IMG/VR virus record: IMGVR_UViG_3300049846_003238
Span: 1-21,189 of that record
Direction: 5' to 3' (one strand)
DNA from: a virus
DNA: 21,189 nucleotides
Shown here: piece by piece, positions 15,180 through 21,189 of the stretch
Layout of the letters: each line of letters opens with the position of its first letter
Numbering within the stretch: position 1 is the stretch's first letter
Program-made: the position numbers and the translations under genes
The notes under the pieces: generated by a model
Database searches by the model: none
Told to the model about the DNA's origin: nothing
What the model saw: only the letters and a program-made list of their open reading frames with translations

Positions 15180-16364
15180 CTAACGTAAATAAGAATTATA
15201 TGTAAAAATTCCGTATTTTATAGAAGATCCCGACGCCACTGGCAAGAAGGATGAAAAAGATCCGTGAATATTAAAGTTTGAAGCTCCAGAAGCCGATCCG
15301 GATGGTCTAAACGAATACAACGGGTTAGGTGTATTAAACCTATTTTTTACAAAACAGTTTGCAAAAATAGTATCTCCACCTAAATGAGAAATTAAACTGG
15401 CGTTTGGGTATAAATTTGAGTTGCGCGTATCCCATTTACATGCGTCAAAATAAATTTGTCCAGAAGTGATAATACCCCCTTCAAGAGTAGTATTATTAAC
15501 AGTGGACAAACCTAATGAAACAAATTTTGGGTAAATACCTGAAAAATAACAATTGTTAAATTCAAAAGCTCCTGTTATTTTATACTTTGGATTAGCGAAT
15601 GAAGTTTCAGTTGTAATAAAAGTGCAGTTATCACACACTGTTTTTTTACCAGAAGTTCCAGCTAATGTGAAAGTTGAAGATTCAACTGAAATATTTTCAA
15701 ATTGAACACTTTCGCTTTTAACAGTTACATCATTAAATATTAGTCTTCCTCCGTATAACCCCTCTCCTAAAGTTCTAAATACTACATTGGCAGTTTGGTT
15801 TGTCGTGGTTTCTATTGTAAGGTTTTTGCCATTACAATTGAAATAATCAAATTCCACAACCACTTGTCCGCCGCTAATTAAAAATGCTCCGCTAGCTGCC
15901 CCGGCATCGACAAAAGCTCCATTCCCATATATTGTGAAAACTCCTGTATCATTATGTCCAGTAACATGTAACTTACCACTAGTTAAAAAATTTACTGTTG
16001 AATTTTTATGAAAATAAAATGTAACTCCATCTTTAAATAGATTAGAGTTTAAATCGTATGATCCGGGAAATACTTCTATAATATCATTTGAAGAAGCGCT
16101 TCCTAAAGCGCCAGACAAAGTTTTGTAAGGGTAATCTATAGTATATTTTTTTGCTGTAGAATCATTGCCATTTTGATTTACAAAAAGAGTGTTAGAAATT
16201 GAAACCCCTGAAGTTATTTTCAATATATTTACAGGATTTCCAGACCCAGCTTGTAGAAACAAATCTATATAACCAGACTGCCCGGTTTGTAAAAATAGAA
16301 AACCGTCGTTTTCTCTAATCGCTGGATTAACAGCTAGTAACGCAAAGTTTGCAGGTAGAGACAT
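15180..16364 (-). CDS. Beta-helix tail fibre or spike protein
   Basis: A 394-residue protein, complete. After a short N-terminal segment, residues about 58-95 (LFVNQNGND, then YPYKTLSGALGSASSNDIIEVFPGSY) are the typical entry of a DUF1565 or pectate-lyase-like right-handed beta-helix. The coils continue to about residue 350 with repeated short hydrophobic strands and Asn or Gly turns. The fold is known from phage tail spikes and fibre-attached enzymes. No catalytic triad could be placed. It is the first gene on the minus strand next to the divergent PhoH-like gene and is followed by a 37-base gap. It is shorter than the tail protein at the left edge and lacks a visible FCCH-type domain. Confidence 0.8.
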   Translation of the reverse strand: MSLPANFALLAVNPAIRENDGFLFLQTGQSGYIDLFLQAGSGNPVNILKITSGVSISNTLFVNQNGNDSTAKKYTIDYPYKTLSGALGSASSNDIIEVFPGSYDLNSNLFKDGVTFYFHKNSTVNFLTSGKLHVTGHNDTGVFTIYGNGAFVDAGAASGAFLISGGQVVVEFDYFNCNGKNLTIETTTNQTANVVFRTLGEGLYGGRLIFNDVTVKSESVQFENISVESSTFTLAGTSGKKTVCDNCTFITTETSFANPKYKITGAFEFNNCYFSGIYPKFVSLGLSTVNNTTLEGGIITSGQIYFDACKWDTRNSNLYPNASLISHLGGDTIFANCFVKNRFNTPNPLYSFRPSGSASGASNFNIHGSFSSFLPVASGSSIKYGIFTYNSYLR

Positions 16365-16373
16365 AAAATTTTA

Positions 16374-16392
16374 CAACTATTTAAATATACAC
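16374..16392 (-). promoter_or_regulatory. GTGTAT box upstream of beta-helix gene
   Basis: On the minus strand GTGTATATTTAAATAGTTG lies 9 bases upstream of the ATG at 16364. Except for a 4-base insertion it is a mirror copy of the box facing the PhoH-like gene at 16403-16417. It may be a divergent promoter or a regulator site. Confidence 0.4.
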
Positions 16393-16402
16393 TCATTTTT
16401 TG

Positions 16403-16417
16403 GTGTATAAATAGTTG
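16403..16417 (+). promoter_or_regulatory. GTGTAT/TATAAATA box upstream of phoH-like gene
   Basis: GTGTATAAATAGTTG ends one base before the ATG at 16419. It includes TATAAATA, the consensus of T4 late promoters. If it is used as a -10 element, transcription would start at or within a base or two of the ATG, giving a leaderless message. Confidence 0.4.
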
Positions 16418-16418
16418 C

Positions 16419-17186
16419 ATGGCAAATAAACACAAACCTGTGTCGGATTTAGCTTACAAAAAAGCTAAAAGGAGTCAAAAATCAAATCTTGATTTTAGCT
16501 TAGATATTCAAATTAGGGAAGATTTAACAGAGACTCAAAAGCAAATTATAGAAGCTGCCTTAGATAAAAAAACGCGATGTATTGTTATTGACGGTTCGGC
16601 TGGTACAGGAAAAAGCTGGACTACTATTTTATCAGCTTTATTGTTATTAAATTCAAATGCTGTAAAGGAAATAGTTTACTTGCGATCCTTAGTTCAGTCA
16701 AAAGATGGTCAAACTGGATTTTTAAAAGGTGATTTAGATGAAAAAACCTTTTATTACAATGAGGCTTTAAATCAAACTTTATCTGAGCTTATTGATACAG
16801 CTGAGATCAAAAGGTTGCATGATACAGATAAAATAAAGTGTTATCCAACTTCCATGTTGAGATCATACAATTTTCATGATGCAGCTGTGATTGCAGAGGA
16901 ATGTCAAACTATGACATTTGACTCTATTTTTACAATCGCTACGCGCTTGGGTCCATATAGCAAGCTGTTCGTAATTGGAGATACAGTATATCAAAACGAT
17001 CTTGGAAAATCGTCTGGATTTAAGCAATTTGTTGATATTTTTTGCTCTGATCCTGAAGCTTACGATGCCGGATTTCGTTGTTTTAAACTAACTAGCTCTC
17101 AAATTGTACGGAGCGAATTTGTAAAATTTATTGTGCAAAAAGTAGAATCTTTCCAAAAACAAAATGGAAGTTCACTGATCAATTAA
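16419..17186 (+). CDS. PhoH-like ATPase
   Basis: A 255-residue P-loop protein of the PhoH family. Q-motif-like TETQKQIIEAAL is at 37-48, Walker A GSAGTGKS at 59-66, the PhoH-typical RSLVQ...TGFLKGD at 89-105, Walker B AVIAEE at 156-161, IGDTVYQND near 204-212 and SSQIVRSEFV near 226-235. PhoH-like proteins are common in phages and resemble the ATPase half of superfamily 1 helicases; their role in infection is not settled. It is the first plus-strand gene and its 3' end overlaps the convergent intein-like gene by 15 bases. No intein is present in it. Confidence 0.9.
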   Translation: MANKHKPVSDLAYKKAKRSQKSNLDFSLDIQIREDLTETQKQIIEAALDKKTRCIVIDGSAGTGKSWTTILSALLLLNSNAVKEIVYLRSLVQSKDGQTGFLKGDLDEKTFYYNEALNQTLSELIDTAEIKRLHDTDKIKCYPTSMLRSYNFHDAAVIAEECQTMTFDSIFTIATRLGPYSKLFVIGDTVYQNDLGKSSGFKQFVDIFCSDPEAYDAGFRCFKLTSSQIVRSEFVKFIVQKVESFQKQNGSSLIN

Positions 17187-18056
17187 TTCTACCCAACTAT
17201 CTAGTTTTACAGAATTTACCGGAATATTAACGCAGGGTCTTTTCCCTACGTAAGTAATATGTTCTATGCAGCGGACTCTTGGTTTTTTACTTGGTTTAAA
17301 AGTATTAGCTTTAAGTAGAAAAGGATTAAAACTACTATCGAAAGAAATGCTTACGATATAGTAAGGAGCTTTTCCTTCCTTTACTCTAATTTTAGCGAAT
17401 CCGTGTAAAGATTTTACTAGAAAAGAAATATCTTTAGCAAGCTGTTCTGAACTACATTCGAAAGTAGTTTCCCCTCTATAACATTTGCCAAAAATATCCA
17501 TGCACCCCCTGAGTAGAAGTTCTCTGTCTTCTTTGCGGGTGAATAAAAACTCGTCTGGAATTTGTCTAAGCTTTAAAGACGCAAACTGTTTATGTTTTTT
17601 TACATCTAATCTTAATAGATTTGGACTATCTTCATCGGGAGCTAACTCAAAATAATCACATGACATTTCGCGCAGACGAAGCGAATAATACTCCTTTGGA
17701 ATTTTTTTTAAGTCAACTTTTGTAATTTTTTTAGTTTGAAGAGTATTATTTCTAACAGGAGTACAAAAAGCTAATCCCATAATATACGGGTCAACTATTT
17801 CTGATACAAAATCTATTGTTGGATATTTTAGTTTGTATTTAGAGCGAGTTCCATAAAAACAACTTTCTTCGTTCTTTTCAATTTTTTTAACTCTATCTTC
17901 TAACTGAATAAAAGTTCCTTGAGGGACTAAAATTGACGTTCCATCGTTAATAGTTAAAGAAAAACAGTCAGTTGATACAATTTTGCCTTGAGATAAATCT
18001 ATGGCGTTAATTGGCCCACTTTCTCTTAAAATGGTGTTATAAGTATACAACAACAT
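17172..18056 (-). CDS. Free-standing intein-like (Hint/LAGLIDADG-derived) protein with degraded active sites
   Basis: A 294-residue protein whose C-terminal half closely follows the homing-endonuclease part and tail of phage inteins: IPDEFLFTRKEDRELLLRG at 166-184, SSEQLAKDISFLVKSLHGFA at 202-221, YYIVSISF...NPFLLKA near 232-250, and HITYVGKRPCVNIPVNS near 266-282, which corresponds to the end of an intein. The two LAGLIDADG helices would be PYIMGLAFCTP (90-100) and LLRGCMDIFGKC (181-192). Each lacks the acidic residue before the final Gly that binds metal, so cleavage is probably lost. There is no N-terminal Cys and no terminal HN-C junction, and it stands alone, so it does not splice a host protein. 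It sits opposite in strand between plus-strand genes. Confidence 0.8.
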   Translation of the reverse strand: MLLYTYNTILRESGPINAIDLSQGKIVSTDCFSLTINDGTSILVPQGTFIQLEDRVKKIEKNEESCFYGTRSKYKLKYPTIDFVSEIVDPYIMGLAFCTPVRNNTLQTKKITKVDLKKIPKEYYSLRLREMSCDYFELAPDEDSPNLLRLDVKKHKQFASLKLRQIPDEFLFTRKEDRELLLRGCMDIFGKCYRGETTFECSSEQLAKDISFLVKSLHGFAKIRVKEGKAPYYIVSISFDSSFNPFLLKANTFKPSKKPRVRCIEHITYVGKRPCVNIPVNSVKLDSWVELIDQ

Positions 18057-18057
18057 A

Positions 18058-18075
18058 TTGTATATACATATACAA
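18058..18075. promoter_or_regulatory. 18-bp near-perfect palindrome next to intein-like gene start
   Basis: TTGTATATACATATACAA has two 8-base arms (18058-18065 and 18068-18075) around a central AC. It lies one base from the ATG of the minus-strand intein-like gene and in the divergent gap with the PAS gene. It is a good candidate operator or dimeric regulator site, though AT-rich alternation raises the chance background. Confidence 0.35.
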
Positions 18076-18106
18076 CACTTCTTTGTTTCAAAAACTTATC
18101 GAAAAA

Positions 18107-18120
18107 GTGTATTATAAAGT
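18107..18120 (+). promoter_or_regulatory. GTGTAT box upstream of PAS gene
   Basis: GTGTATTATAAAGT directly abuts the ATG at 18121 and follows a run of A. It belongs to the recurrent box set of this window. There is no separate ribosome-binding sequence between it and the ATG. Confidence 0.4.
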
Positions 18121-18705
18121 ATGCTCTCTGTAATTCAAGATTTTTTTCAGCAGATGGTGCTTAGCGAAAAGATAATATCTATTGTATTGGCTTTTTTTTC
18201 AATTCTTGCAGTTGGAAGAAAAGTAATATCTTTTTTGTGGAAACATATTTCAGAAACTAATGCTTCAGTGAAAAAATTTTTAAATTTAATTCCTAAATTA
18301 GAAAAATTTACCAATTCTTGCGATATAGAAACAATGGTTGGTATTTTAAATAGATTGGAAAACGGTCTATTTCATACGAATCAGAAGATCCAATCTATAA
18401 TATTTAGTATGGGATTGGCATCATTCGAAACAGATAGGACTGGTAAGTATACATTTGTCAGCAAGCAGTGGATTGATTTAACAGGTCTTTCTATTAACGA
18501 GGCGACTGGAAATGGATGGATAAACGCTGTTCAAGAAGATTTTAGGAAAGAGGTTTTTTCCGAATGGGAGTCGTGTTTATTACAAAATCGTGAATTTAGA
18601 ATGACTACTAAATTCGAAAAGTTAGATAGAGAGATATCTATAGTTGCTTGGCCAATTAGAAATTTAGACGGTTCGATAGAAAAATTTTTCGGTATACTAA
18701 TTTAA
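18121..18705 (+). CDS. Membrane-anchored PAS-domain protein
   Basis: A 194-residue protein. One transmembrane helix is predicted near residues 16-36 (EKIISIVLAFFSILAVGRKV), followed by a helical linker (about 45-95) and a PAS domain at 97-194: ETDRTGKYTFVSKQWIDLTG, then INEATGNGWINAVQEDF, and an ending WPIRNLDGSIEKFFGILI. PAS domains sense small ligands, redox state or bind haem or flavin. There is no kinase, cyclase or output domain. It precedes the holin by 28 bases and leads the plus-strand lysis cassette, so it may sense the state of the cell and tune lysis. The domain call is strong; the role is inference. N-terminal orientation cannot be settled. Confidence 0.85.
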   Translation: MLSVIQDFFQQMVLSEKIISIVLAFFSILAVGRKVISFLWKHISETNASVKKFLNLIPKLEKFTNSCDIETMVGILNRLENGLFHTNQKIQSIIFSMGLASFETDRTGKYTFVSKQWIDLTGLSINEATGNGWINAVQEDFRKEVFSEWESCLLQNREFRMTTKFEKLDREISIVAWPIRNLDGSIEKFFGILI

Positions 18706-18707
18706 GT

Positions 18708-18727
18708 GTGTATTATTAATAAAGGAG
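18708..18727 (+). promoter_or_regulatory. GTGTAT box with Shine-Dalgarno upstream of holin gene
   Basis: GTGTATTATTAATAAAGGAG holds a GTGTAT box followed by a strong ribosome site AAAGGAG, 6 bases before the holin ATG at 18734. This is the clearest Shine-Dalgarno site in the window and suggests high translation of the holin. Confidence 0.5.
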
Positions 18728-18733
18728 TAAGTT

Positions 18734-19012
18734 ATGATTGTAAAATTTTTTGAAAAACTCTTTGGCGAAAACTGGAGAACAACTGCGTCTGGTTTGTTAG
18801 CTGGGTTATGCTCCTTTTTTGCTGTTAACATAGATCTTTTAGAACCTTTACCAGATTATTGGGAAAAATTTGCAAAGCAAGCTATTGCTTTTGCTATGGG
18901 CGCTGGAATTTTTCAGTTGGGAAGATCTAGTAGGGATAAAGTGGTCTCTCAAAAAGCTACGTCTGAATTAGAAGAGAAAATAAATGAGATCAAAAAAAAT
19001 GAAAAATTTTAA
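18734..19012 (+). CDS. Holin
   Basis: A 92-residue protein with two hydrophobic helices, about residues 16-34 (ASGLLAGLCSFFAVN) and 46-63 (AKQAIAFAMGAGIFQLG), and a charged C-terminal tail of Lys, Glu and Arg. The size, the two-helix layout and the position just before lipoproteins and an endolysin fit a holin that opens the inner membrane for the lytic enzyme. The tail is strongly charged, as in most holins. It has a strong ribosome site. The lipoprotein that follows overlaps its end. Membrane topology is predicted from hydrophobicity only. Confidence 0.75.
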   Translation: MIVKFFEKLFGENWRTTASGLLAGLCSFFAVNIDLLEPLPDYWEKFAKQAIAFAMGAGIFQLGRSSRDKVVSQKATSELEEKINEIKKNEKF

Positions 19013-19457
19013 TCAAAACGTTTTAACTTTTATAATTTTAATTGGATGTTTTTTGCTTTTAGGATGTCAATCGACAGGATTCTATTCTAATTTAGAAAAA
19101 GCTACACCATATTTAAGAAGTTCTTCCGCTATTATTACCAGCTTAACTTTACAGGAAGCTGTGTCTGAAGATGACAGAAAAGAAAAAGCTAAAATTATTT
19201 TGAATATAGCTTCTGTAATCGAAGAGATGACGCAAAATGGCGAGGTTGATATATTAGTATTTGCCGATAAGATTTCAAATTCTCTACCCAATAAAAATCA
19301 TTGGGATGAATTTGCGGCGTCACTCATTTTAATTTATGCCGATTTTAATGCGCAAGCTCAAAGCGTATTGGATGAAAACGATAGAAAACAAGTTTTGATT
19401 CAAGCATTAAATAAAATAGCTTCAGGCTGTAAACTAGCAGCTCAAAGAGCATTATGA
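18999..19457 (+). CDS. Outer-membrane-type lipoprotein
   Basis: A 152-residue protein from the ATG at 18999; the frame can be extended to 18984. It has a lipoprotein signal peptide with basic and Asn-rich start, hydrophobic TFIILIGCFLLLG, and a lipobox LLGC with the Cys at residue 23. Residue +2 after the Cys is Gln, not Asp, so sorting to the outer membrane is expected in Gram-negative hosts. The mature part is largely helical and charged (SEDDRKEKAKIILNIASVIEE). It overlaps the holin end by 14 bases and the next gene by 4. It may act as a spanin-like component or host membrane protein; no family was recognised. Confidence 0.7.
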   Translation: MKNFNQNVLTFIILIGCFLLLGCQSTGFYSNLEKATPYLRSSSAIITSLTLQEAVSEDDRKEKAKIILNIASVIEEMTQNGEVDILVFADKISNSLPNKNHWDEFAASLILIYADFNAQAQSVLDENDRKQVLIQALNKIASGCKLAAQRAL

Positions 19458-19711
19458 AATTTAAAGAATGTATGCAATTTGTTTTAGGGTTATTTAAGGA
19501 GCTGTTAACACTATTGCGCATTTCGCAAGAAAAGAAACAGCGCGAAATAGAGTTGAAAAATACAGAAGACTTTAAAAAAGCTGCTGAAAATCAATCTGTA
19601 GTCACTCAAAAAGATAAAGACGAAGAAGTTATAGGCAGAGTTGTAAATTCGAAATCTGAAGAAGATAAGAAAGCTGCGCTAGATGAAATTAGACGAGTTA
19701 TTGCGAAATGA
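19454..19711 (+). CDS. Small amphipathic helical protein (85 aa)
   Basis: An 85-residue protein. The N-terminal 22 residues (MKFKECMQFVLGLFKELLTL) form a possible membrane-associated amphipathic helix. The rest is a highly charged helix likely to be coiled coil (EKKQREIELKNTEDFKKAAE). It lies between two lipoproteins and overlaps both neighbours as ATGA. In spanin systems an inner-membrane coiled-coil partner (i-spanin) pairs with an outer-membrane lipoprotein (o-spanin); this protein could be such a partner, but its N-terminal segment is weakly hydrophobic for a true membrane anchor. The function is unproven. Confidence 0.6.
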   Translation: MKFKECMQFVLGLFKELLTLLRISQEKKQREIELKNTEDFKKAAENQSVVTQKDKDEEVIGRVVNSKSEEDKKAALDEIRRVIAK

Positions 19712-20052
19712 AATCTGTTTACGTTCTCCCTGTTAGTATTTTAATATTAGCTAGTTGTCAATCTCCAACTAAAAAAATAGATACTTTTATTCCTCCGCCT
19801 GTAGTGGAAAAACAACCCAGTTGGGATGGATACGAACAAAATTCTGGATTAATAAATTATGAGGATGGAGTTGGTTTTATTATAACTCCAAATGCGGCTA
19901 AAAGATATATTTCATTGACAGAAAAATTTGGGGCTAAATTAACTCCACCTATATCAGTTGGAGAAGGGTTGAAGAAATATGAAGAAAATTATTCATTATC
20001 TCCCGAATATATGAGTGTATTTATGGAGGTTTCTCGTTTAAATAAAAATTAA
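19708..20052 (+). CDS. Small lipoprotein, possible o-spanin-like protein
   Basis: A 114-residue protein with a short signal sequence and lipobox LASC, Cys at residue 17 (MKSVYVLPVSILILASCQSP). The mature N-terminus is proline-rich (FIPPPVVEKQPSW), a feature of outer-membrane spanin lipoproteins; a helical C-terminal part follows. It overlaps the upstream helical protein by 4 bases (ATGA) and ends 2 bases before the endolysin ATG. An o-spanin with the upstream protein as partner is plausible; other surface roles are possible. No close family was recognised. Confidence 0.7.
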   Translation: MKSVYVLPVSILILASCQSPTKKIDTFIPPPVVEKQPSWDGYEQNSGLINYEDGVGFIITPNAAKRYISLTEKFGAKLTPPISVGEGLKKYEENYSLSPEYMSVFMEVSRLNKN

Positions 20053-20054
20053 TT

Positions 20055-20873
20055 ATGACCTTTCAATTGGGATCAAGTGGAGACGATATCAAAGCGATTC
20101 AGAGTTTTTTGAAATCCTTGGGATATACAATAGCTGTAAACGGAATCTTTGATGCTATCACAGATGTTTCTATTAAACTGTATCAAAAAGCTAAAAATAT
20201 TACTATAGATGGTATTATTGGACCTCAAACTTTATCAAAGCTCATTGCAGATGGATTCGTATTGCCTTCTAACAGGGGTTTAGCTGTAGCATCTGATTTA
20301 ACTAATAAATTTGCAGATAGGTTATTGTATCATTGTCTAGAATTTGAAAATGACTATGAAATAGTTAATAATACATCTTGGGATGACCCTGATATACCCG
20401 GAATTCAAAAGGATAAATCAGACAATTTGATTAAGTACATGCTTCAAATATCACCGTGGGGTCTTGGAGAACCTTATTGCGCAGCTGGTGTTGGAGCTAT
20501 TATTCTCATGTCGTTAGAAGATTGTGATTTGCCAACAAATAAATTTAAATCTGTTTGGACGGCTCATGTAATGACAAATGTAAATCGTTTAAAACAGCAT
20601 GGTGTCTTATCCATAGTCCCATCATTAAATAGTGTTTGGATGGCCAGATTTGGTGAAACGAGTAAGGGTCATACTGGCATTGTAATAGATATAAAAGGGG
20701 ATCATATTATTACTATTGAGCCAAATACAATTCAAGAAGATACTGGAGATCCCAATAGACAGCGTACTGGAGATGGGTTTTATAGACGTAAATTTAATAA
20801 AAGGGGAAGGGGTCTTTTACAAACTCAAGGGTTCTTATCTTCTGAAAACATCTTAAAGTTTTTCGTTTCTTAA
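20055..20873 (+). CDS. Endolysin: peptidoglycan-binding domain plus CHAP/NlpC-like cysteine peptidase
   Basis: A 272-residue lytic enzyme. Residues 3-66 are a PG_binding_1 domain (LGSSGDDIKAIQSFLKSLGY, then IDGIIGPQTLSKL). Residues about 107-265 look like a CHAP or NlpC-type papain-like domain: the nucleophile in GEPYCAAGVG (C142), the histidine in GHTGIVID (H206), and a polar third residue in IEPNT (E222 or N224), as in TIGR02594-type phage proteins. It would cut peptide or amide bonds in peptidoglycan. There is no signal peptide, so it depends on the holin for release. It follows the lipoprotein by 2 bases. Confidence 0.85.
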   Translation: MTFQLGSSGDDIKAIQSFLKSLGYTIAVNGIFDAITDVSIKLYQKAKNITIDGIIGPQTLSKLIADGFVLPSNRGLAVASDLTNKFADRLLYHCLEFENDYEIVNNTSWDDPDIPGIQKDKSDNLIKYMLQISPWGLGEPYCAAGVGAIILMSLEDCDLPTNKFKSVWTAHVMTNVNRLKQHGVLSIVPSLNSVWMARFGETSKGHTGIVIDIKGDHIITIEPNTIQEDTGDPNRQRTGDGFYRRKFNKRGRGLLQTQGFLSSENILKFFVS

Positions 20874-20880
20874 TTTTTTA

Positions 20881-20893
20881 GTGTATTTTAAAT
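20881..20893 (+). promoter_or_regulatory. GTGTAT box upstream of the last gene
   Basis: GTGTATTTTAAAT ends one base before the ATG at 20895, in the 21-base gap after the endolysin, following a T-run. It resembles the boxes before other unit starts and may mark the beginning of the head-gene transcription unit. Confidence 0.35.
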
Positions 20894-20894
20894 C

Positions 20895-21189
20895 ATGGAT
20901 TATAAATATATTTCCAAATTTGCAATAAAAGCTGACTTGCAAGTAAATGATTTCGCAAAGGGGAGTTTTGTTAGTAAGGCTAGCCTTGGTTTAGACGAAT
21001 TAAGATCTTTATTACCAAGTAATGATGAGATAGAAAACAACCCTGATATTTTATACACATGTTTTAACGCCGCAGTTGTTAATTTAATAAATCTGAATGG
21101 CGATGGCATTACAACCGAAGGAGCTAAAAAGTTGGTAGCTTCATGCAAAATGAAGCCTATGAACATTGAGCATTATAGAGGAGATGTGG
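20895..21189 (+). CDS. N-terminal part of probable prohead protease
   Basis: The frame is open from the ATG at 20895 to the right edge (98 codons and one base). It starts with a beta-rich segment (MDYKYISKFAIKADLQVND) and reaches KPMNIEHYRGDVG near residues 87-98. The NIEH motif followed by a short loop is where prohead maturation proteases carry their catalytic His. The position, at the start of what would be the plus-strand head genes after the lysis cassette, agrees. The Ser part of the active site would be beyond the window, so the call is provisional. Confidence 0.55.
   Translation, partial: MDYKYISKFAIKADLQVNDFAKGSFVSKASLGLDELRSLLPSNDEIENNPDILYTCFNAAVVNLINLNGDGITTEGAKKLVASCKMKPMNIEHYRGDV

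Noticed and set aside
16419-17186. Inserted intein in the phoH-like gene
   Set aside because: All PhoH motifs run continuously without an insert; the intein-like sequence is a separate gene.
20900-21166. 88-codon minus-strand frame at the right end
   Set aside because: Antisense to the open plus-strand frame starting at 20895, which has a recognisable NIEH motif.

Overview
The window is a stretch of a tailed double-stranded DNA phage genome (Caudoviricetes-like). The evidence is a packaging ATPase (large terminase), a portal protein, two beta-helical tail proteins, a holin and endolysin lysis cassette, and the likely start of a prohead protease. Genes are packed tightly: many overlap as ATGA or sit 1-3 bases apart. 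The DNA is AT-rich. Two lipoproteins with clear lipobox motifs and a consensus sigma70 promoter point to a Gram-negative host. The phage was not identified to species. No integrase, tRNA gene or CRISPR array was seen, and no intergenic gap exceeds about 70 bases.

Layout. (1) 1-1320, minus: the start of a beta-helix tail protein that runs off the left edge. (2) 1384-8199, minus: a compact 11-gene accessory operon behind a near-perfect sigma70 promoter at 8223-8250. It encodes a polysaccharide pyruvyltransferase-like protein, a small membrane peptide, a GT4 glycosyltransferase, a 59-residue zinc-finger protein, a cyclic-phosphate-processing receiver-domain protein, a conserved phage protein, a Mom-like DNA adenine modification protein, a GT2 and methyltransferase fusion, a small unknown protein, a secreted FN3-like protein and another GT2 glycosyltransferase. 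(3) 8247-15142, minus: the packaging block. In transcription order it has a zinc-ribbon protein, a sigma-factor-like protein with a cysteine cluster, a possible small terminase, an ERCC4-type nuclease with a C2H2 finger, the large terminase and the portal. (4) 15180-16364, minus: a second beta-helix tail protein. (5) 16419-21189, mostly plus: a PhoH-like ATPase, then a membrane PAS-domain protein, a holin, lipoprotein, helical protein, lipoprotein, endolysin and the start of a capsid protease. A minus-strand free-standing intein-like (Hint and LAGLIDADG derived) gene with degraded catalytic motifs is wedged at 17172-18056.

How the parts may work together. The core is ordinary packaging, head and lysis machinery. 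The more unusual content is the accessory operon, which combines anti-restriction DNA modification, a putative cyclic-phosphate or RNA-end module and glycan-building enzymes, apparently transcribed early by host polymerase. The other notable points are a phage sigma-like factor together with a recurrent GTGTAT box in front of several transcription units, the domesticated-looking intein relative, and a sensory PAS membrane protein at the head of the lysis cassette.
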